Notes: generated by a model from the letters alone, not told the origin. A DNA stretch of 64,000 nucleotides from Phocoena phocoena (GCF_963924675.1 NC_089221.1:140038263-140102262), one strand, 5' to 3'. Shown: positions 46,440 through 59,425, counted from the stretch's first letter. Made by a program: numbers and translations.

Positions 46440-47470
46440 CAATCCTGGGTCCTCTTTTCTCTCCCTTTTATAGTCCTTCTGCCCTTAGAAAACTTGTCCA
46501 GTCACATGACTTCAATTAATTTATAAACTCTGATGACTCCAAATTTTTATCTTCTAAGCTACACCTGCCTACCTAACATTTCAATGTGAATATCCCAGCC
46601 TCCTAACTGTATCCCCTCTAATGCAGAACCCTTGATCATCCTGCAAAATCTTCTTCACTTCAATTTTCCTTGACTTAGTAGATGATGCTAGTATCTACTT
46701 CCTTCTATTTCCCCTGACAACATCCAAGTTTAAGTAACTGCTCTGCCTTGTCTGGAGAACTGTATCTGTCACCTGAAATGGTCTTCCTTCTGACAGTCAT
46801 CTTTGTCCTCCTCCCACCATCCATTTTCCATACTGCTGCCACAGTGATTTCTTTTTTCTTTCAAGGAATGGTGTTTGAGAGTGTCACATTCCTGAGTAAA
46901 GGCTTTACATGGTTTACCTTTGCTCTTAGAATCTAATCTCAAATTCTTTTTTTTTTTCTTTCTTTTTTTTTGCGGTGTGCGGGCCTCTCACTATTGTGGC
47001 CTCTCCTGTTGCGGAGCACAGGCTCTGGACGCGCAGGCTCAGCAGCCATGGCTCACGGGCCCAGCCACTCTGCGGCATGTGGGATCTTCCCGGACCAGGG
47101 CACGCACCCGTGTCCCCTGCATCGGCAGGTGGACTCTCAACCACTGCGCCACCAGGGAAGCCCTAATCTCAAATTCTTAATGCAACCTAAAGGTCCAGCA
47201 CAACCTGGTCCCTTTCAATTAACACTTTTCCTGTCCTTTCTTAAACTCCAGATATACCAGTGCCTTAAATATGCAAAGCCCCACCTGAGTGCAGGGCCTT
47301 TGCAAACACTCTTTTTCCACCTTAACTCTCAAACACCTTTACAGAGTAACTTCTACTCATCTCGTAAGACCTAATTTAAATGCCACTGCCTCTGGGAAGC
47401 CCTCTCCATGTCCTGGACCAGGATAAGTGTGAGCTTAGTTTCCTTCTCCTTTTCCCGTACTGTAAATATA
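46440..47470 (+). repeat. L2-like LINE remnant, split by a SINE
   Basis: Sequence on both sides of the SINE (cctaaaggtccagcacaacctgg; gggcctttgcaaacactc; taatttaaatgccactgcctctgggaagcc) matches phrases of the L2 3' region. Decayed. Confidence 0.55.
46949..47163 (-). mobile_element. CHR-2-type SINE
   Basis: Minus strand, 5' end gggaagccc at about 47155-47163, T-rich tail at 46949-46970. Flanked by an exact 15-bp duplication, taatctcaaattctt, at 46934-46948 and 47164-47178. Confidence 0.95.
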
Positions 47471-47957
47471 AGATTCTTTATACAATTTTTGTGTACAGGC
47501 ATACCTCGTTTTATTGTACTTTGCTTTATTGAGCTTTGTAGATATTGCATTTTTTACAAATTGAAGGTTTGTGGCAACTCTGTGTTAAGCAAGTCTATTA
47601 GCACCATTTTTCCAACAGCATTTGCCCACTTCATGTCTGTGTCACATTTTGGTAATTCTCCCTCTGTTTCAAACTTTTTTGTTAATATTATATTATACCA
47701 TATTATATTATATTGTTATTATTATATTTGTTATGGTGATCTGTGATCAGTGATCTTTGATGTTACTATTGTAACATCAACATTGTTTTGGATTGCCACA
47801 AACCTCACCCATATAAGACCATGAACTTAATAGATAAACGTTGTGTGTGTTCTGACAGCTCCACCAACCAGCCGTTACCCCATCTCTCCCTCTCCTCAGG
47901 CCTCCCTATTCCCTGACACACAACAATATTGAAATAAGGCTAATTAATAACCCTACA

Positions 47958-49540
47958 ATGGCCTGTAAGTGTTCAAGTGAAAGGAAGATCCATACATCTC
48001 TCACTTTAAATCAAAAGCTAGAAATGATTGAGCTTATTGAGGAAGGCATGTCAAAAGCTAAGACAGGCTGAAAGCTGGTCCTCTTGTGCCAAACAGCTAG
48101 CTAAGTTGTGAATGCAAATGAAATGATCTTGAAGGAAATTAAAGGTGCTACTCCAGTGAACACACAGATGATTTTTAAAATGGAGCCAATATGTAGAAAG
48201 TTTTAGTGCTCTGGAGAGAAGATCAAACCAACCACAACATTCCCCAAAGCCAAAGTCTAATCCAAAGCAAGGCCCTAACTCTCTTCAATTCTATGAAGTC
48301 TGAGAGGAGGTAGGAAACTGCAGAAGAAAATTCTGAAGCTAGCAGAGGTTGGTTCATGAGCTTTAAGCAAAGAAAGCATCTCCACAACATAAAAGTACAA
48401 GGTGAAACAGCAAGTGCTGATGGTAGAAACCACAGCAAGTTATGCAGAAGACCTAGCTAAGCTCATTAATGAAGGTGGCTACATTAAACAACAGATTTTC
48501 CATGTAGATGAAACAGCCTTATAGTAGAAGAAGATGCCATCTGGGACTTTCATAGCTAGAGGGGACAAGTCAATGCCTGGCTTCAAAGGTTGAAAGGGCA
48601 GGCTGACTCTCTTGTTAGGGGCTAATGCAGCTGGTGACTTTAAGTTGAAACCGATGCTCACTTACCATTCCAAAAATCCTAGGGCCCTTAAGAATTATGC
48701 TAAATGTATCCTGCCTATAAATGGAACAACAAAGCCTGGATGACTGTACACCTCTTTACAACATGGTTTACTGAATATTTTCAGCCATTGTTGAGACCTG
48801 TTACTCAGAAAAAAAGATTCCTTTCAAATTATTACTGCTCATTGACAATGTACCTGGTCACCCAAGAGCTCTGATGGAGATGTACAAGATTAATGTTTTC
48901 ATGCCTGCTAACATAACATCCACTCTTCAGCCTGTGGATCAAGGAGTAATTTCAAAGTACAAGAATTTCAATGTTAAGAAATGCATTTCATGGGACTTCC
49001 CTGGCAGTCCAGTGGTTGAGACTTTGCCTTCCCTGGCAGTCCAGTGGTTGAGACACCCTGCAGGGGGTGTGGGTTTGATCCTGGGTCAGGGAGCTGAGAT
49101 CCCACATGCCTCACAACACATGCCAAAAATCCAAAACATAAAACAGAAGCAATACTGTAACAAATTCAGTAAAGACTTTTAAAATGGTCCACATCAAAAA
49201 ACTTAAAAATAAAAAAGAAATGCATTTCATAAGGCTATAGCTGTCATAGATAGTGATTCCTCAGATGGATGTGGGCAAAGTAAATTGAAAACCTTCTAGA
49301 AAGGATTCAACATTCTCGATGCCATTAAGAACGTTCATGATTCATGGGAAGAGGTCAAAGTATCAACATTAGCAGGAGTTTGGAAGAAGTTGATTTCCAC
49401 CCCCATGGATGATTTTGAGGGGTTCAAGACAGTGGAGAAAGTAACTACAGGTGTGGTGGAAACAGCAAGAGAACTAGAATTAGAAGTGGAGCCTGAAGAT
49501 GTGACTGAATTGCTGCGATATCATGATAAAACTTAAACAG
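47958..49540 (+). pseudogene. Decayed Tigger (pogo-like) transposase
   Basis: The ATG at 47958 opens a CENP-B-type helix-turn-helix segment (SLTLNQKLEMIELIEEG) that stops after about 37 codons. Further pieces include [18 protein letters not shown], part of the DDE-D catalytic domain (around 48895-48950), and an [17 protein letters not shown] acidic tail. Stops, indels and a SINE break the frame. The family moves DNA by cut and paste with TA target sites. Confidence 0.85.
48992..49214 (+). mobile_element. Short CHR-related SINE with duplicated 5' block, inside Tigger
   Basis: The 5' block cttccctggcagtccagtgg occurs twice (near 48997 and 49028), followed by gggtttgatcctgggtcagg and an A-rich tail. 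Flanked by an exact 16-bp duplication, aagaaatgcatttcat, at 48976-48991 and 49215-49230. Confidence 0.92.
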
Positions 49541-49682
49541 ATGAAGAGTTGCTTCTTATGGATGAACAAAGAGTGGTTTCTTTAGATGGAATCTACTCCT
49601 GGTGAAGATACTCTGAAGATTGTTGAAATGACAACAGAGGATTTAGAACATTACATAAACTTAGCTGATAAAACAGTGGCAG

Positions 49683-49889
49683 CAGGGCTTCCCTGGTGGC
49701 GCAGTGGTTGAGAGTCCGCCTGGCGATGTAGGGGACACGGGTTCGTGCCCCGGTCTGGGAAGATCCCACATGCCGCGTAGCGGCTGGGCTCGTGAGCCAT
49801 GGCCGCTGAGCCTGCGCGTCCGGAGCCTGTGCTCCGCAACGGGAGAGGCCGCAACAGTGAGAGGTCCGCGTATCGCAAAAAAAAAAACC
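49683..49889 (+). mobile_element. CHR-2-type SINE inside Tigger
   Basis: Close to the family consensus (gggcttccctggtggcgcag; gggttcgtgccccggtctgg), ending with an A run. Flanked by aaaacagtggcag at 49670-49682 and 49890-49902, exact. Confidence 0.95.
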
Positions 49890-50469
49890 AAAACAGTGGC
49901 AGGGTTTGAGAGGGCTGACTCCAATTTTGAAAGAAGTTCTACTTCATGAAAGGAAGAGTCAATCGATGTGGCAAACTTCATTGTTGTCTTATTTTAAGAA
50001 ACTGCCACAGCCACCCCAGCCTTAGCAACCACCACCCAGATCAGTCAGCAGCCATCAACATCTAGGCACAGATGATGGTTAGCATTTTGAAGCAATGAAG
50101 TATTTTTTAATTAAGGTATGTACATTGTTTTATTAGACAATGGTATTGCACACTTAATAGACTACAGTATAGTGTAAACATAGCTTTTATTTGCATTGGA
50201 AAACCAAAAAATTTATGTGACTTGTTTTACTGCAAAACTCGCTTTACTGCAGTGGTCTGCATCTGATCCTACAGTATCTCCAAGGTGTGCCTCTGCTGTG
50301 AACTTCCTAATTAGTCTGTGAGCGTCAACAGAAGCAGAGGCAATGTCTGTAGTGTCACCTACTGAATGTTCAGCAGCTAGCAAACTACTTGGAATGTACT
50401 TTGTAGAGAAACAGTAAATACAGCAGTTTTAGAAAACTCACTAATGAAGAAAGCAAGGATATTAAAAGA

Positions 50470-50945
50470 TCAACTAATGATGGCAGCCCTATCAGTTAAG
50501 GTTCTCCAGAGAAACAGAACTGATAGGATAGAGACAAAGGGAGATTTATTTTGAGGAATTGGCTCACATGATGATAGAGGCTGGCAAGTCCCAAGGTCTG
50601 TAGGATGAACTGGCAAGCTGGAGACCCAGGAGAGCTGATAGTTTAGTACCAGTCCAAGTCTGAAGGTCCAAGAACCAGGGGAGCCGATGCCCAAGTTCAA
50701 AATTCTTCCTTCCAGGAAGGAAGAATTCTCTCTTGCACAGGGAAAAGTCAGCCTTTTTGTTCTATTTAGGCCTTCAACTGATTAGATGAGGCCCACTCAC
50801 ATTATGGAGTGCAATCTTCTTTACTCAGTCCACTGATTTAAATGTTAATCTCACCCCAAAACATCCTCACAGCAACATCCAGTATAATGTTTGGCCAAAT
50901 ATCTGGGCACCCTATAGCCCAGTCATTAATTTTGGTACATAAAAT
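50470..50945 (+). repeat. Ancient LTR-like repeat
   Basis: Matches a well-known old mammalian repeat beginning gttaaggttctccagagaaacagaac and containing agctggagacccaggagagctg, ccttcaactgattagatgaggccc and tatctgggcaccctatagcccag. Family name not assigned. A palindrome-like pair (attcttccttcc/ggaaggaagaat) lies at about 50702-50726. Confidence 0.6.
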
Positions 50946-51720
50946 GATTATATCAGCCAAATAATCCCATGGGTCTGTCTTTTTATTGGCCATTAAATGT
51001 CCTTATGTCTCCAAAATATTAATGTCAAAGCCAAAATCCTAACACGCAAAGGGTTTCGGGAAAGTCAGTTTGTCTGACGTGTTGCTGCACAACTGTTTAT
51101 GATTTTCCTTTCCCAACTGCTGAGGTGCATTTTACTTCAAAAACATAAAAGCCAGAAAACGATAATGGAACTAATCATGTTAGATGGTCCATGGGCTCTC
51201 CCTACATCCCCATCACCACCACAGATACATTCCCAACAACTAACACAAGTCTGTGTGTTTTTTCCTGAAGCTCCAGAGACAACTAAAGTAAGTCACTGTA
51301 AAGAAAAAGAAATTTAGACATGGATACTCAATACAGTTTTTTGCAGAGTCTAAGGGAAAGAATTTTAAATAAAAAGTTAGCTATTGAATATTTACAGGGA
51401 TCCTGTTAAAGGATGATCCACAGTCTCTATCTTTGTTTCTCTGTACATCCTTCCTCATCTTTCCATCCTCAAAGATGCAAATCTGCACCCTTATTTTGAA
51501 GAAATGCTCAGTCTTGTCATGGGGTCCATTGCCTTCCCCTATCCATGGCTCACAGTAACACAATTACACATTCTAGTACATTTTCTGAAGAGTATTCCTT
51601 CTATAAAAAGGGGGTAAAGAGCTCCAGCAAAACACTGCACAGTGGAAGAGTTTTGACACTCCAAATCTAGTTGATCTCAGTGGCTTTTAATACATTGGGT
51701 TCTTTCATTAGTCAGTTCTC
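50946..51720. other. Intergenic stretch, no gene supported
   Basis: No recognised feature. Confidence 0.5.
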
Positions 51721-51721
51721 C

Positions 51722-52295
51722 AAATGTTATGGGCTGAATGTTTGTGTTGTGGTTGCCAAGGGGGAGGGCAGGGGAGAGAGGGATGGACTGGGAGTTTGGG
51801 GTTGGCAGATGCAAACTATTACATTTAGAATGGATAAATGACAAGGTCTTACTGTATAGCACAGGGAACTATATCAAATCTCCTGCGATAAACCATAATG
51901 GAAAAGAATATTTTAAAAGAATGTACATATGTGTATAACTGAGTCACTTTGTTGTACAGCAGAAATTAGCACAACATTGTAAATCAACTATATTTCAATT
52001 TAAAAAAAAAAATCACATGTTGAAATCCTATTCCCCAATGTGATGGTACTAGGTTTGGCCTTTGGGAGGGGAATTAAGTAATGAGGGTGGAGTCTTCACA
52101 AATGGGATTAGTGCCCGTATAAAAAGACACAAGGGAGCTTGCTTTCTCTCTCTCTACTCCCTGCCATTGTGAGGATGCCATGTACTATGGTGGCACGCTG
52201 ATCTTAGACTTCCAGCCTCCAAAACTGTGAGGAATATATTTCTGATAAGCCACCCAAGCTATGGTATTTGTTATCTCAGTCCAAATCGACTAAGA
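51722..52295 (+). repeat. MLT1-type LTR interrupted by an L1 3' end
   Basis: The left end (ttatgggctgaatgtttgtg) and the continuation from about 52013 (acatgttgaaatcctattcccc; gtgatggtactagg; agggtggagtcttcac) are one MLT1-class LTR ending in tatggtatttgttatctcagtcc...gactaagac. Confidence 0.75.
51742..52012 (+). mobile_element. L1 3'-UTR insert within the MLT1 LTR
   Basis: Starts at gtggttgccaagggggag and ends with cattgtaaatcaactatatttc plus A-rich tail, the standard end of cetartiodactyl L1 (tatagcacagggaactatatc seen mid-way). Confidence 0.85.
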
Positions 52296-52523
52296 CACCA
52301 AACATACAATATTTACTGTGTCCCTACTACATGCCAGGCCCTATTCATTTTGAAGGGTCCACCACCAATATAAGGTAAAGATATGTCCCTTCACACTTTC
52401 AACTATCAGAACACAGTATATATACCCACATACATGCAAATACACTTCGTGGGAAAACAATACTTTCCCAAATGTAAATTTCTCTGCAAAAGTTTCCCCT
52501 GCCCACAGTGCAGATAGCTTTTT

Positions 52524-52706
52524 TTTTTTTTTTTTTTGCAGTACTTGGGCCTCTCACTGTTGTGGCCTCTCCCGTTGCGCAGCACAGGCTCCGGACGCGC
52601 AGGTCCAGCCGCTCCGCGGCACGTGGGATCTTCCCAGACCGGGCACGAACCCGTGTCCCCTGCACAGCAGGTGGACTCTCAACCACTGCGCCACCAGGGA
52701 AGCCCC
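52524..52706 (-). mobile_element. CHR-2-type SINE, slightly deleted
   Basis: Minus-strand copy with ccaccagggaagccc at its 5' end. Flanked by gcagatagctttt (from 52510) and gcagatagcctttt (from 52707). Lacks about 30 bases of the body that other copies have between the Pol III A-box-side and tail segments. Confidence 0.9.
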
Positions 52707-52720
52707 GCAGATAGCCTTTT

Positions 52721-53925
52721 ACATTTCAATACAGGGCAAGTGGTCTGAGTTCCTCTATATGCACTCTCTTGTTCATACCAAGTAAGGCTATATTTCTGCC
52801 TAAGAAACTAGCAGAGAACAGCATGTATATGCAACATAAACATCTGCCTCACGTAACCACTCCTAGGTACAAATGACTTGAAAAAAAATTTTGAAGTTAT
52901 CATTTTTTTGTTTCTCCTTTTACCATTTTCCAAACTCCCCCTGCCCCCACTTCCGCACAACTGGTTTCAGTAGGCAGGAGGGGAACAGAAGTGGGTAAAA
53001 AGGATGGGCATTCCTTCCAGTTACACAAATATATACCATGTATATATATGTATATAAATACGCACATATACATATACATGTATTTACATAGTCAAACTTC
53101 ATGTGCCTTAAAATAAAATGTAACATGTTGTCAGAGGAAAGCTCTTTCCCAAATGAAACTTTGCAAGATGGATTTTTAAAGTAGGATCATACTGCAGTCA
53201 CTGGGTTCTTGAAAGGTGACCTCCACCCACAACTACATTAGTCAGCAATTCAATTTTCTCAGTATCTTAAAGAGGTGATAATAGCTGCAAATTGTCCTGA
53301 CATATGCTACCAGCTACTTCTTTAAAACAACAGTTATACAACTTGCTTTCTCTCAATTTGAATTTTTTTAAAAAATGTTCTTCTTTAACAGTAGTTTTAC
53401 ATTTTCAGACTCAAGTTTGGAATTGAAAGTTGGGAATTCATACGTGCAGGAAGATCCAACAGCCAGTCTCAACTAAGCATATTAAAGTCACTTTTACGGA
53501 TACATAATTGCACCTTTTCTCAATCTCATTATTGAGATTGGTAGGTGGGGTGGGTAATATTAACCACAGTTCAGAGTAGGCGAAATGGAAGCTTAAAGAA
53601 ATTAGATTGTGAATATTCTCAACTCTGTCTTGAGTCCCCATTCTTCCATTACTCCAAAGAACTCTTGTACTATATAATCATAGATTCAACAAAACTTTAT
53701 GTAATAGCCTCATAAAATTCTAACTTTAATGCCTCCTGTTTATCTGAGTGCCAAGCTTGTGATTCCAAATGTCTCTTGTCCATTTCTTGTTGTATATTTG
53801 ACCATAATTCAAACTGAACTGAACATCTCCTATGACCTTTTTCTCCTTCACTAATTCCTATTGCTAGCACCTCCATAACCAGCTCTGACTTAAAAACCTT
53901 CAGATTTTTAGGGATTCTCCCATCC
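52721..53925. other. Intergenic stretch, no gene supported
   Basis: Contains a tatatg/tacata low-complexity run at about 53029-53085. The minus-strand frame at 53697-53960 overlaps an L2-like segment and has no domain that I recognise. Confidence 0.5.
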
Positions 53926-53929
53926 CTTT

Positions 53930-54450
53930 CCACAAATAAAATTAGTGTGATGTCATCCAACTCCTCCCCTCAGAAATCTTCAGTAGCTCCCCATTTTCTA
54001 CCACAATTACCTAAAACTTCTCCCAGGTCCTTAGCATCCTTGAATAACAGGTGGAAATCATCTTCTCTACCAACTTCATTTTCAGTTGCTACCCATCCCT
54101 TGTCCTGGTTCTAATCAAATTTGCATACTTGACTGCCTTGTAAAGATACTAGAATCATTCTTGAATGTCTACCTTTTATGTTTTTCTTTTTACCCGAAAT
54201 ACTTTCCACCAATGACTCAGTCATCACTATTCTTTCCTTGTATGTCTGCTAAAATTAATGTCTACACCAAAAATTCAGCTATTCAACATTTTGGTATGAT
54301 TTATTACTTGCTTTCTGAAATGTTTCTCGTCTTTGAAATTCTTAAAGAAAATATGAAAATAGATAAGTTGAATTTTATATACCTTCCCAAGTACCCTAGC
54401 CCAGAGATTAGACACACTCAAGCAATGTGGGTGGCAAGGGTAGTTCTGAA
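53930..54450 (+). repeat. L2-like LINE remnant
   Basis: Phrases such as tcagtagctccccattttctacc and gaaatactttccaccaatgac resemble the L2 3' ORF region. Strongly diverged. Confidence 0.4.
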
Positions 54451-54939
54451 CTAGAAATCTGCAAGCTTAGCCTACTAGCTTGCAGTGTGATTTTGGATAA
54501 CTCATTTAACCTCCTGGATTGCAAGATCTTTATCTACAAATATAGGAATAGTAAAATAGGGGGGAAAAATCCCTCAAAACTCATTTCCTGCCCATCTTCA
54601 TGATTCACCCACTGAATTATTCCCATCAGCATATAAATAGTGATATCACCATCACCCAGACCCCTCACTGCCTTCCACCAACCACTCCACTTTTCTGATG
54701 CCCTTTATGGCAAGGCTGCTCAAAAATGTTATTCCATTGTTTTTTTTTTCACTTCCATTTTTTCCTCAGCCCATTCTAATCAGATACTTTGCTTTTTGCA
54801 CACTAGTAAACGATGTGTGTTAAGGTAACAAATTATCTCCATTCTGCCAACCCAGTGATCAATTCTTAGTTCTCATTTGACTGAATCTATTAGCAGCATT
54901 TAAAATTACAGATCACTCTATCCTTCTTTTTTGTTTGTT

Positions 54940-55580
54940 TGGGGTTTATTTCTTCCAGTTTTATTGAGCTATAACTGACATACAGCACTGTATAAGTTCC
55001 AGGTGTACAGCATAATGATTTGACTTGCATACGTCATGAAATGGGTACCACAATAAGCTTAGTGAACATCCATCATCTCCTATAGATACAAAACAAAAGA
55101 AGTAAAAAAAAATTTCCTTGTGATGAGAACTCAGTATTTACTCAACAATTTTCATATATAACACACAGCAATGTTAATTTTATTTATCATGTTGTACATT
55201 ACATCCCTAGTACTTATTTACCTTATAACTGAAAGTTTGTATCTTTTGACCACTTTTATACAATTCCCCCTCCCCGGCCCCTCGCCTCTTGTAACCACAA
55301 ATCTGATCTCTTTTTCTATTAGGCATTTTGTTTGTGTACTTGTTTTTGAAGTATAAATGACCTACAATATTATGTTAGTTCCTGTTACACAATATAGCGA
55401 CTCGATACTTTTGTACATTTCAAAATGATCATCATGATAAGTCTAGTTACCATGTCACCATGCAAAGGTATCACATAATTATTGACTATATTCCCCACAC
55501 TGTACATTTCACACCAGTGACTCATTTATTTTGCAGCTATAAGTTTGTACCTCAATCTCCCTCACCTATATCTCTCTTGA
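54940..55580 (-). mobile_element. L1 3'-UTR remnant(s), antisense
   Basis: ttttattgagctataactgac, gttccaggtgtacagcataatg, attgactatattccccacac and related phrases are old L1 3' UTR sequence read in reverse. Similar phrases occur twice (near 54960 and 55350), suggesting two copies or an internal repeat. Confidence 0.7.
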
Positions 55581-55895
55581 GAGAGAAAAGTCCTTCTTGA
55601 AATACATGCTTAGCCTGCCTTCTAGAATGCCACACTACTCTGAGTCTTTCTCTTACCTCACCTTCTCCTACCTCTTACCTACCAAGGCTCTATCCTCAGC
55701 CCATTTCTCTTTTCAACATACATTAATTCACTAGACACACATTTAACTAATATCATCTACACATATATGCTCAAACCTATATCCATTTGTAACCTTTCAT
55801 TTACACCTTTCATATACACTGCTTATTAAACATCACCACTTGGATGTCTAATAGGCATCTCACTTTTAACATGTCCAAGATAAAACCCTTTAACA

Positions 55896-56125
55896 GGGCT
55901 TTGCTGGTGGTACAGTGGTTGAGAGTCTGCCTGCCGATGCAGGGGACACGGGTTCGTGCCCCGGTCTGGGAAGATCCCACATGCCGCGAAGCAGCTAGGC
56001 CCGTGAGCCATGGCTGCTGAGCCTGCGCATCCGGAGCCTGTGCTCCGCAACGGGAGAGGCCACAACAGTGAGAGGCTCACGTACCGCAAAAACAAAAAAC
56101 AAAAAACAAAAACAAAACAAAACAA
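55896..56125 (+). mobile_element. CHR-2-type SINE
   Basis: Begins gggctttgctggtggtacagtgg and ends gtaccgc plus a (caaaaa)n tail. Flanked by an exact 14-bp duplication, aaaaccctttaaca, at 55882-55895 and 56126-56139. Confidence 0.95.
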
Positions 56126-56139
56126 AAAACCCTTTAACA

Positions 56140-56930
56140 AAACTTGCTCTCTTTAAAATCTCCAAATTTTCTCTTCCCTTACACTTCCCCATCTCTGTAA
56201 GTGGCAATACCTCTCCTTCCATCAACAAGGTCAAACGCATTGGAAACTTTCTTGACTTCTCTCTTTTCCCCAACCTACACATATTACCTATTAGCAAATC
56301 CTATTCATTAAACTTCTGACACTTATCCGGATTTCATTCTCTTCTCACCACCTCCATCATCACAACCCTAGTAGAAGCAAGGATGCTACTGGCCTAAAAT
56401 TGTCATTGTACAAAAATTTTAAAGGTACCCACTTGGGGCAGGAATATCATTGGATGAGAAAATGGGGCATCTGTGAGATTTAGAAAATATATGCCCCTCC
56501 TGTGATCACATGGCTTGGCAACAGAAGAACTTTGCAATGATTGGAAAAGGCTCTCCTTCCTCTAGGTGAAAACAACCCTTGCCAGGGCGTAAAGCTTGGA
56601 GAGCAGAGCTCTAGCTGTATTTCAGCCCCTACTTGATCCTCATTCTGCAAAACTGTGCTTAGCAGCCCTGAGTCCAAGCCACCACCACCTCTCACCTAGA
56701 AAACTGCAATCACTTCCTGTTCACCTCCTCGCTTCAGCAGGTGTCCCACCACATCCAGTTCTCCATAAAACTTCCAAAGTGGCATTTCTGAATTATAAAG
56801 CTAACAAGAACTCTCTCCTTGACCAAACTTGAGTCAGCTCCTCCCTCCCCTCTTCTCCACTAGGCCCCAAACTTAGGCTCTGTCCTTGGCCTGCTAAGTC
56901 CAGTTTTAGCAAGAAACCTCACCCCCCACC
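56140..56930. other. Intergenic stretch, no gene supported
   Basis: No host exon recognised. Confidence 0.45.
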
Positions 56931-57224
56931 TTTGGTTCTGATGACCCTTGATATCTTACCACTCTGGCCAGCCTTCAGCAAGAATCCTGTCAAAGCAGTT
57001 TGGCCAGAACACACTTTACCTCTGATGTTTCCTCTTAGGAATTTTCTACCTACTGACCCCCATGCCCAGCTCCTTGGCTACACATCCATACTTGTCCATA
57101 TTGTATCGGGAGTGGAGCCCCATCTCTCTACCCCACTGCAAAATCCCCCTTGCAGAAGTCTCCTCTTGAATAGAGCCTTTCTTATCATCTTTAACCATTG
57201 TCAGGAAGAATTTTTCTTGAACAA

Positions 57225-57797
57225 AGTAGATCTCAGCACACGCTGACTCTAAGGTCGCCAATGACTTCCCAATCACACTCAGAATAAAATGCAAACTGCT
57301 TACCGTGGCCAACAAGGCCTTGCATGATATCACTCTTCCTCTTTCTTTGCTTCATCTCTCTACATTTTCTGCCATGTTCACTCCTGTCTAGCCATGCGGC
57401 TTTCTTGCTGTCTCTCCAGCCCACCAAGCTTATTCTGCCCTAGGTCTTTATAGCTGTTGCTTCTTCTACCTATAATCACCTCCTCTAAGACCTTAGCAAA
57501 TATTGCTATATCAGTTTATCTCAGTCCTCTTTAAAAAGTTCCTTCCTGTCTTTTATCTAAAATAGCACACACACACAAACTTTCACTCTCTATCCCCTAG
57601 CCCACTTACTTGTTTTCATAGAATTTATTACAGTATGATATTTTTTATACTCATTCATTTTTTTATTATTTGTTTTTCCTTCTAAGTTGTGTAGTTGCTA
57701 AAGGAGAAAGTATCTATCCTATCACTATATCCTCCAATGTCTAGAACACAGACTGGCACTAGTGGATACTCAATACTTGTTGAATGAATGAATGATA
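57225..57797 (+). repeat. L2 LINE 3' end
   Basis: Follows the L2 consensus closely in order: aaaatgcaaactgcttaccgtgg, caaggccttgcatgatatc, ctctaagaccttagc, cttcctgtcttttatctaaaatagc and a final gttgaatgaatgaatg. The segment from about 56930 may be an upstream part. Confidence 0.75.
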
Positions 57798-59215
57798 ATT
57801 ACCGTGCTTATAAGCCACCTTTACAACTGTTTATTGACATTGTTTTATTTAAATTGAATGTCTTTGTTACTTAAATGGCTATATTTTAAATGAAAATTTT
57901 TTCATTTAAATTAGAAAATGAAAATAACTAATTAGCAGTAGCATTTGACACATAGAAGGTAATCAGAAAATGGATATATTGAAAACAAAATAGTATTTAT
58001 GGCATTTCAGTTAGCTATTAGTCTCATCAAAGACTCTGAATGTGGACCTTCCTCTATTAAAAAAGATTACAAGGTATTGGAGAAGTGATAAGAACTCACC
58101 AGCACCATACTGAGAGTTTCTCCTCCAGAGTAAATCAAAACAATCAAGAGAAAACTAAAAAAGAGAAAACTTCTTTTACTTATGAGATTCAAAGTAATTA
58201 AATGCCATGCCGTTATACTACTTAAAATCATCACACATGTCATCAGTAGGCAACTTTTCACTAACTGGGATGCCCTGCACTAGGTGGTTAAGCCCTTCAC
58301 ACCTCTGACCCTGTGAGGAATAAAAGTAGCTTGCCCAGGGTCACACAACTGTTCAGGGTGTACTAATACTTGGAACCAGATTTTCTGATCCAATCTCATG
58401 GCTCTGTCCACTAAATTAATCATCTCCCCCATTTGACATCAAAACTATAGTTGCCTTCTTTCTATACACCTGTAACCTAGCTTTGGCCTTCCCTAAAGTG
58501 ATCAAGTATTCCCAAGTCTCTGGCCATGAATTGCCGTCAAAGCTTACCCACGGGTTAAATCAAGGTCTAGGAGAATAACAAATTTTACAATCCTTAATGC
58601 AAAGTCAATTACACCGCTGTTTTTTTAACAGCTTACATCATCTGCATATGTGAAATGAAGTTGATGTGCTGTCAAAATGACAGAAACAGATGCTTCTGCC
58701 ATCACTTCATATGAAACATAACTTTCCATGCTGTTGAACAGAAGGTTCTCAGCTGCAGAGGCTATAGGTACAAAGGGTCTTACATTTTAGAATCCATGGA
58801 GTATAAAATGTCTCCAACCTTTTCCCCAAACACGTTTTGTTTTGTTCATTGAATGCTATACATTCCTCTATTGGTTTAGGTTATAAGCCTCACTGCTTAA
58901 TGGTCGTCCACTGGTTGACAGTCTCATTCCTGCTTCTAAGATATAAATATCCAGATAGAAAACCTGAGCTTCTGACCACCCTAAGCTTGACAAACACTCA
59001 TTCATTACAAATGGTTGTCATAGCAATAAGCAGAGTATTACAAAACCAAGATAGAATAATACATTCCCATAAAATTTAGATAACTTAAAATATCCAATCA
59101 ACGATCTTTAAGGTAAAATTCTACATCTGCTATAGTATAATGGTGATTTAAATGCCCATATTCAGCAGGTTTTCCAGTCTTAACTTATTCATTACTCAAC
59201 AGTCATTTGTTGTTA
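57798..59215. other. Intergenic stretch, no gene supported
   Basis: Around 58310-58420 (gcttgcccagggtcacacaac) there is a MIR/L2-like tail. Nothing else recognised. Confidence 0.5.
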
Positions 59216-59219
59216 GGAA

Positions 59220-59425
59220 GCAACATAATATGGTGAATAGGATAAGAAATTTGGTAATAAATACTGCTGGGTTCGTATCCTGCTTCTCCCACTTACTAGT
59301 TCTATGGCCTCGGATTAGACACCTGGCTCTCCTGAGACTCTGTTTCCTCTTCTACTTTAGAAATGATTATGCCTTTCAAGACTGTTGTAGAATTAAATTA
59401 AGTAACATGTGAGTCCAGTGTTTGA
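59220..59425 (+). repeat. MIR-type SINE remnant
   Basis: tgctgggttcgtatcctgcttctcccacttactag followed by ctgagactctgtttcctcttct and attaaattaagtaacatg is MIR-like. Confidence 0.7.

Larger units (their letters stand above)
47496..50295 (+). mobile_element. Tigger1-like DNA transposon with two nested SINEs
   Basis: Begins caggcatacctcgttttattg after a TA (47494-47495) and ends with cagtggtctgcatctgatcc...ctccaaggtgtgcctctg, the matching inverted end. The body follows the Tigger1 consensus nearly throughout: pogo-family transposase coding, then tgcacacttaatagactacag and related 3' noncoding sequence. SINEs at 48992-49214 and 49683-49889 add about 430 bp. Decay shows that it is inactive. Confidence 0.9.
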
